A DNA stretch of 64,000 nt from Anthopleura xanthogrammica (lineage: Eukaryota > Cnidaria > Anthozoa > Actiniaria > Actiniidae). Of this stretch, positions 56,837-64,000 are shown one piece after another (the stretch's first letter is position 1; every line of letters begins with the position of its first letter). The translations under genes and the position numbers were made by a program. The notes under the pieces are model-generated. The model made no database searches and was not told where the DNA came from. It saw nothing but the letters and a program-made list of their open reading frames with translations. Location: the NCBI GenBank assembly GCA_964019055.1, contig OZ025210.1, forward strand, positions 11,094,658 to 11,158,657. Reading direction: 5' to 3'.

Positions 56837-58888
56837 TTATACTTTCTCTCCTCGGTCGCTAAAGTTCGACCAATCAGCGAGTAGACTGGTCGCTTGTTCG
56901 TCGGTGTTTGTGAGCGATGTTGATGTGGCTTTGGAGTTGAGCAAAGCTCGGTTACGCCTAAAATAAATAAAATATGAATAAGATATGTCTTAGTTCGTGT
57001 TTATACGCTTTTGCGTCATTGGGAAAAAATCACCCCCTTAAAGTCCCATGATTCAATGCAAGCATTAAATTTAAAGAGAGGAACTAGTAACTAGTAACTA
57101 GGAACATTCGCGCATCTACAGACGTTTGGGAAAATGGCCTGACTTTGATCAACTCAGAGGTTGTTTCAACCCCAAAATGTCCCATGATTCAACACGAGCA
57201 TAACAAGATTAGGCGGGCTACCTGCGTGTTTGGCGGTGTGGGGATCAATTAGTCTAGCAAAGAGGGGCTGGGAACAAACTATCCTCAAACTCCCTCCTCC
57301 CCTCTTTGACACAGGGATCCCGAACATAACGAGACAACTTACTTTTTTCGGTTACGGTAAGCAGGACATCTGAAGGCAAAGTACGCGGCAAATATCACAA
57401 AGAACACGACTGCAGGTGCGATCATCGTAAATAGGGTGTCGGGATCATTGGCGTCGTGAAGTACATCATCTAAAAAATATCATGATCATAAAAATTACAT
57501 TTTAATAATTAAATTTGAAAGTTTATTTTATATACAGCTATTTCAAAAAAGGCTGCAGGGGCAAACGGCGATTGGCATTTTGTGATTAGCCATTGGTGAC
57601 GTAAAATAAGCAAGCAAAATGAGAATGTGTGCTGAATCAAAACTTTCCATGTGGGATGCGTTTTGACAACGAGCCGTGATGTATTTAAACGAAATTCGAA
57701 ACTTGGGTAAAAGTGAAATTGAAGTCTTTTTGGAATTTTTCAAGACGTTTTATCGATAGACGGATTTTTAACATTCATTCAAAGTGCAAGATTTAGAACT
57801 TACCAGTATTTGAACTTTTAGAAGCGTCACTCTTCGGTTCCTTGCATGACGTCACAATCACCAATACCTGCATTTTATCTTTGCCTAGTTTATTCTTTGC
57901 TTCGCATGTGTAGACCCCAGAGTCTGTCACAAGACCTTTCTGAATGGTCAGATCGTGTTTCTTTGACTGGCTTTGGATCACGTGACCTTCTTTAGACCAC
58001 GTGACTACGGCTAACGGACAGCTAGTGACCGTGCATGAGATGTGTACGGATTCTCCTTCTGGGAGACGAACTTGTTTCATTGCTGGAGGTTTGTTGAGGA
58101 TCTTAGGTGCATCTAAAGGAAAACCAAGAAAATATCCTTAAAGAATATATAATTACCATACAACATTTTTTTTGACAGAGCAAGAATATCGTGCAAAAGA
58201 CCCCTTTCACTTGACGTCAAAGTAGCTCCTATACTGCAAACTCTATATAGACCCCTTGCAGCACGTTGGAATGCAGCTCAATTCGGAAGACAAAACAATA
58301 GAGGCTTTGCACCATCACGTGATAGCAGCCATGACGGGGCAGAAACAATTGAATGTGGTCTTATCTGATTTACTTTAGAAGGAATCCAGTTTCCCAGGGG
58401 AAAAAAGACTATTTTTGTGCCGCCTGTCATGGCTACCATTACGTGATGGTGCAAAGCCTCTATTGTTTTGTCTTCCAAATTGAGCTGCATTCCAACGTGC
58501 TGCAAGGGGTCTATATAGAGTTTGCAGTATCACGTGATCTTAGCCATAAAAGGAGGCACAGCGATTGTCCTTTTCCCCTTGGAAACTGAATTCTTTCTTA
58601 AGACCAGATTATACCAGAATCGATTGTTCTTGCCTCCTATTATGGCTACCATCAAGGGTCTATAAGCTCCTTTGGTATCAATATGGCTATTTCTTCGAGT
58701 GTAACACTTGGAATTTTGATCGATTTTGTGCAAGGGAATAAATTTTACTTTAGGTAGCGTTTGTATTGTACAAAACGTGATGGAACAGGGAAAAATAAAT
58801 TTTAAAAGCCCACAAAACAAACAAACAAACGAAGAAACAAGGAAGGAAAGAAGCAAACAAGCAAGGAAACAAGCAAGCAAGAAAGCAT

Positions 58889-58933
<45 letters not shown>

Positions 58934-61900
58934 CAAGCAAGCAAAGAAACAAACAAACGAAAAAAACAAGCAAGCAAGACAACAAGGAAGAAAGCAAGCA
59001 AGTACTGAATAAAGCACCAAGCAACCATACAAGCAAACAAACAAGCACGCAAGCAAGGAAGCATGTAAGGAAGCAAGCAAACATACAAGTATGAAAGAAA
59101 ACAAACAAGCAATCAATAAAACAAACAAACAAACAAACAAACAAACAAGCAAGCAAGAAAGCAAGCAAGCAAGGAAGCAAGCAAGGAAGCAAACAACCAA
59201 GTAAGCTAAAAAAAAGAAAAAAAAAAAAAAAAAGGAAAACGAACGAACAAACAAACAACAACAGCGAAAACAAGACCAAGGAAAATACCCAGATTCCCAA
59301 AAAAATATTCTCCAATTCTCATCCCTAGCTTTCGCTTTGTGACCCGTCAATATTGACTCGAACGAGAGCGCAACCCTCATGGAAATCTAAGGTAATGTAC
59401 CAACCAACTCAAAGTTACTCACAGTTAACAACAAATTCCACGTGGTCGCTGATTGGCTCTCTCGATGACCCGAATGACATCACCATTATATAACTGTTAG
59501 CATCTTCTTTAGTGACGTTCGAAAGCTCGAAGGATATTTTTCCTTCGGCACCAACCCATCGAAGTCTTTTTTCGTACTTTTCTGTCACATTGTATTCAAA
59601 TTTCGTTGAATTATTTTCGACAATTTTTGTGACTGTTATCAAAGATTCTGCTAACTTTTTTTTGAAGCATAGCCCAAAATTAATTTTATCTAAGTGTTCG
59701 TTGTCTTGCTTGGTTAATGTGTATCCCCATGTAAACCGTATTCCTGTTCCTACATTTGCTTCTGTGTTTTGTCGAGGCCAATCTATAAGCCCTGGTCGAA
59801 TACGATCTAAAAAAGTAGAAAAATAGAAACAGACAAAAATTAGTATAAGTTCTATTTATCATTTTGGACATCTTATATTTTAAAAGTAATATAGCAAAGA
59901 CTACAGTAAAATAGCTTGCATTAGGTGCATTTTTTACCCGTGAGAGAACCAATAGCAAGTGAGCAACTTCAAGCATCGCGCGCCCGCGGCAAAAAGCGCG
60001 GGAAAATAAAAATTGACCCCTTGCAGCACGTCGGAATGCAGCTCAATTTGGAGGACAAAACAATAGATTCCAATCCTTAAGACATCAAAATTCTTTTGTT
60101 TTGTCTTTCAAAGTGAGCTGCTTTGATGTCGCGTGAAAGGGGTCTATTAAATTTAATCATATAATTCGAAAAATACTTAAATCAATAATGCTTTTAAGAG
60201 ATATTTTGCTTAATGCTTTAGAATATTGAAGAATCATCATATGCATTATATCGTTTTTCGAGAATAAAACCGACTTCGAACAATCGGATTAAGCGCCATG
60301 TGAAATATCTGGGCCCGCAGTTTTCCTGTGTTTGCAGACATGTTTATTCTAGAGCTTTATAATTCCGATAAGTTTATTCAAAAAACTCATAAAGTTAAAT
60401 AAAACAAATGTATTTAGAAAAAGTCTTTAACAAAGAGAATGTCAATTTATTTTAAAAGTACTACGCAAAATCATAAACTACATTGTTTTACAAAACATTC
60501 GAGAACGAAGGATACTTTGAATGACCATATTTTTGTTTAAAACAATTTTTCCTGGTTCCAAACCGCGCCAGAGGAAGAACTATTCAAAAGAATTCCACTT
60601 TTGATATTGAATGTTTTGTCTTTTTTTTGATATTGAAGTGATTTTTCTTGAAAATTACAATTTTACCGGAAGAAAGTTACAGAAATAAAATTTATTTGAA
60701 ATACGAGAAATTCAAGATGGCGAGGATTTCTGTCGCGCGTGTATTTTTGAACTCAATTTATTAAGCCTTTATTACTCAAAAATAGCCAATATTCTACCTT
60801 TTTTAAGGAGAAACTGTTATATTATCATTCTTAAAATTAATATTAATGTCGTTTTGAGGTTGTTTGTTGATAAACTTTAACGCACTCATCTGAACGACCG
60901 GACACCAGGGTTGAACGACAACTCAATGTTTGTTTATAGTTCTAGCGATAATAAAAACTTCAAATTGAGCACTCGGCCAAATTCAAAAGGAGAAAAAGCT
61001 TTGCCAATTTGCCCTGAGGGGTTTAGACTTTATGCCGAATAGGAAAAAAAAAATGGATTTTTTTGGGGGACTAAATTCCAACTAGATTGCAATATGCGAA
61101 GATACGTTGTGAGAGATTGCTTTTAGCCGGTTATGGATGAGAGAAGTGGTGAGAAAAGGGATATTTTTAATTTCAAATCATGAATATTTTTAGCTTTAAT
61201 CCCAAAGTCAAGGACAATGAGGAGAGAACGACGCAATTCAAGGGGATTTGTCATTAAATTCCCTGCGGTTTCGATGGTTTAAACGTTTGCCAAAAGACTC
61301 TAGTCGACATACCACAAAAACAAATTATGAAGCTTCAAAAATATATAAATTTCTTTGTCAGATGAATAGACTAGAACAGGCATATAAACAGACCATATTA
61401 TAGTATAATGCGTACAAAACACTTGTCTCCGTGAAATTAAATTTATTTCGATACTTGTTGATTTGGATAAGATTATTTGCAGAGCTAGGTTTGCAGAAAA
61501 CATTCCATTCAATTTGTCTTGCTGTTTTTTGGTATAGTTCCAATTCGATTGAAAATCAATTCATTATATGATTCTTGACAGTTTTACGGCAGCTTAATGG
61601 AAACAGCTAACCTATTTAGAACAAAACTGTCACTTCTTGGGATCCAATAGAATAATAAAGAAAATAGCCATGAAATATTCATGTCTTGTTTCCAAGTTAC
61701 AAGGATTTTGCTCGCGTTGATTTAACGTTTAAAATTCGCCAAATCAACAAACCACTAAACCTCAGAAGACAATCATTCGAAACTTTGAAGCATTAATTTA
61801 TAAAACAGCCCAAAAAATGCTTTTATAAAACCTTCCCTTTGCTCTATAAAAGAGAAAGTTTTCTAAATAAATAAATGAATCAAAGGGATTTTTGAATTGG

Positions 61901-63262
61901 GTTCAAAATTATTTAATTCATCGATAGAATAAAGACTTCACGCAACGAAAAGCTTGTAGTTAAATTCCTCGAAAATAACATGTCGTCTAATTGCCAAAAT
62001 TTCTTCAAAAGATTTCTGAATCGATAAAATATTTTAAAGCCTAGAAGCTTAAGGTTTTCTCTAACAGCTGTTGCTGTGGTAGCGAGAATTTAGCTTGAAA
62101 AAAATAATTTGCAAAACAGTTAAAATACTTTTTCCTACACTCGGAAAAGTATTTTATTCATTCTATCTATGTGGTTCAAAATATAAAATTCCTAATTTTG
62201 AAAAGCATAATTTGTGCCTGTCTGAGACAGAGGAAACATTTGTTGAAACTACTTTGGGAATCTTTGTACTTCCGACTCGAAAATGATTTCAAGAATTATC
62301 CCAATAAATGTAATTTTAGCCCTGGTTGCATAAAGTTATATACATATCTGTGTGTTTATTGTGCTGTAATTGAAAAATGTACCAACTTTGATTCCTATTC
62401 TGATATACACTTTGAGTAAATAAGCCTTAACCGCTATGTATTTTTCCAAGGAATTATCTTTTTGCATAGACAACAGGGAGAATTCCTCGTCTTTTCCCAA
62501 GAAAACTTGACTAGATTCTTGAGGTTTTCCCGCTAATGACAAAAATAACAGCTTTCTTTATGTAGAATTTCTCGAGTTAATGAAAAATATAGTTGGAATA
62601 AAATAGCCAAAAATATATTCTATGTAAAGTTCCTAGTTAGACAGCTTATAATTGAAATAATTGCGAAGCAGAGCTTAGACTTTAGACCTAGATTTACATA
62701 ATAAAACTATATCTTAAAAACCTCTAATTTCTATTACTTTCTACCACCCCTTAAATACAACTTCGACAATATTACAGCAATAAAAAAATAGGTCTTAAAC
62801 ATCTTGTAATCGGAAAAATTATTGAAGACAGTCGAAAGAGAAATATATATAGATATCTTTCGTCGCTTAATGTATTCTTACAAAGCACTAGAATTAGACA
62901 AAGCGCGGTAGATTCGTGCAATTGAATGAGTTTAAAGCCATGAATTGTGCAAAGCAGAGCTATATTTCAAGGAGCAAGAGATAAGAAAACCTAGGTCAAA
63001 TAGTCTATAATATGGTGTGAATTTTGTGGTGAGATTTGGGTCTAAAATCCGTTTACGACGAAGGTCGTTATTAGAGTAATTTAGAACCGGGTCTTAAAAA
63101 AACAAATAGAAAGTATACTTTAGAGAATTTTTATGGGATTTGGGAAAAAATCGTGAACTTACCTTGTTCCTTTGCAGCCGTTAAAACAGTTGTTAAAAGA
63201 AGGAAATACCCAGATCGAATCCAAGATTTACAACTGTCGTTTCTTATTGAGTCCCTTTTCAT
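56837..63262 (-). CDS. Ig-superfamily transmembrane receptor (five exons)
   Basis: Minus-strand exons 63262-63163, 59806-59423, 58112-57804, 57469-57343 and 56957-56837 give 346 aa with consistent phases (1, 1, 1, 2). Exon 1: signal peptide (YFLLLTTVLTAAK). Exon 2 (residues 34-161): a V-like Ig domain with RFTWGYTL, LRWVGAEGKISFELSN and VTKEDANSY, but without the two canonical cysteines (F strand SYIMVM). Exon 3 (162-264): an I-type Ig domain with Cys188, Trp200 and YTC231, plus extra Cys193. Exon 4: membrane helix at about 277-297 (TLFTMIAPAVVFFVIFAAYF). Exon 5: cytoplasmic tail KRNRALLNS to DRGEKV, with no ITIM- or ITAM-like tyrosine motif. If exon 4 were not spliced, the protein would end at RNRKK. 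The ATG at 63262 is the first before the signal peptide. Likely role: cell-surface adhesion or recognition; ligand unknown. Confidence 0.8.
58250..58511. mobile_element. CCCCTTGCAGCACG MITE, long copy 7
   Basis: 262 bp with very long arms: GACCCCTTGCAGCACGTTGG to TAGAGGCTTTGCACCATCAC, mirrored at the right end (GTGATGGTGCAAAGCCTCTA to CAAGGGGTC). It sits inside another partly mirrored segment (58190-58249 and 58512-58665), so insertions are nested. Located in intron 2 of the Ig gene. Confidence 0.9.
58800..59225. repeat. AAGC/AAAC microsatellite in intron 2 of the Ig gene
   Basis: Irregular AAGC, AAAC and AAGG tetranucleotides over about 420 bp, ending in an A-run. Long frames through it (LLACLLACL) are artefacts. 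Confidence 0.95.
60015..60144. mobile_element. CCCCTTGCAGCACGTCGG MITE, copy 8 (best preserved)
   Basis: 130 bp. Left end GACCCCTTGCAGCACGTCGG, AATGCAGCTCAATTTGGAGG; right end with GTGAGCTGCTTTGATGTC and GAAAGGGGTC. Located in intron 1 of the Ig gene. Confidence 0.9.
60145..63162. other. Intron 1 of the Ig gene, AT-rich
   Basis: No repeat array or exon recognised on either strand. Short open frames are AT-rich and featureless. Confidence 0.5.
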
Positions 63263-64000
63263 TTCTAACAACCACGCAGAAGTTTCCCAACCAGTCTGTC
63301 TTAAATCCGTTCTCAATTCTCTCAATCTTCAACGGTTAAAGGATTCAAAAACTATGAATTAAAAATAGCTTTCAGTCGCCACATACGAGTTTTAGTAGTA
63401 ATATTTTAGAGTTATTTCAGTTCTACGGGATAGCGATTGAATGTTTATGCCTCAAATCGACTCGGGCCGCTCAAGCCGAGCACATGAAAACAAAGCTACT
63501 TTGCAGGGCTTCAATCGTGTGTCTAGAAGCAGGTGGCAACCCACTGGACTGGACTGGACTCTGGAACTTGGATCGGTTGGACTCATTCCCACTAACTAAC
63601 TCTAATATCTTGGGTTGTTTCTATTATTCCTACCGATGTTCATTATTTCTCTACTCAAAATAAAATATTCTTTGAAGTCGTCACGATTTGAACGGATCTT
63701 TAGATTAATTATAGGCAAAAAAATCCTCTATTTAAAATTATCGATCTTATTTATTTATTTTCCGAAAATTCCACGTAAATACAATGTAATGAGATCATAA
63801 TTTTTTTGTTTTCATATGAGTTTCAAAATTATAAGCGAAAATAGGGCTATTAATTTACTTACCAGACGAAATAAAAAGATAGTCATGTGGCTAAAGAGAT
63901 ATTCAAAGTTGAGCTGTTCTCGCGAAGTAGAATGCTTTGTTCTTATCAAAAGAAGAAAACCTTTGAATTCTAAAGAATATATATTTATAATTATTTACGG
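63263..64000. other. Upstream flank of the Ig gene
   Basis: Expected to hold the promoter. Short GGACT repeats occur at 63547-63562. No gene or clear core promoter seen. Confidence 0.4.

Noticed and set aside
58530..59380. Several long LLACLLACL frames, superficially membrane-protein-like
   Set aside because: Translation of AAGC/AAAC tetranucleotides in the intron of the Ig gene.

Overview
The window looks like a gene-sparse, AT-rich piece of an anthozoan cnidarian genome (sea anemone or stony coral; species not determinable). The reasons are GT-AG introns, a secreted gene joining an ShKT-type cysteine module to a discoidin domain, intronless paralogues in tandem, and many short inverted-repeat elements, tRNA-derived SINEs, LINE fragments and microsatellites. 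Nothing bacterial or organellar was seen.

Left part (1-12 kb): three small minus-strand exons at 2.2-4.5 kb encode most of an SH2 domain of a gene running off the left edge. From 7.6 to 17.8 kb lie two tandem plus-strand genes for membrane-anchored copper amine oxidases (three coding exons each, 802 and 806 aa), with the quinone-cofactor tyrosine, three copper histidines and catalytic aspartate all present.

Central and right part (20-55 kb): seven members of one small gene family, each with a single coding exon, called A-G here. They encode signal peptide, optional RGG- or RS-rich basic segment, a conserved domain with two invariant cysteines and many N-glycosylation sequons, and either a GPI-type tail (A, B, C, F, G) or a transmembrane helix with a short tail (D, E). 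E has an in-frame stop. I do not recognise the family. Its layout recalls vertebrate prion-family proteins, but no homology is claimed. Around D-G a segment of several kb has been duplicated, and one copy has lost its gene. Between the divergent genes A and B sits a 4.7 kb foldback (giant inverted-repeat) element whose right end lies about 65 bp upstream of the start codon of B.

Between family members lie a RecQ-type helicase remnant (31.5-32.2 kb) and a six-exon secreted ShKT plus discoidin gene (34.1-38.3 kb) whose third intron holds about 1.65 kb of a pure 8-bp satellite. At the right end (56.8-63.3 kb) a minus-strand gene of five exons encodes a 346-aa Ig-superfamily receptor with an unusual cysteine-poor V-like first domain.

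Most recognisable genes encode secreted or cell-surface proteins, with one SH2 signalling protein. A shared surface, defence or recognition role is possible but is inference only. The rest is repeats, many of them nested. Exon boundaries were read by eye from splice signals and phase; no alignment or search was run.
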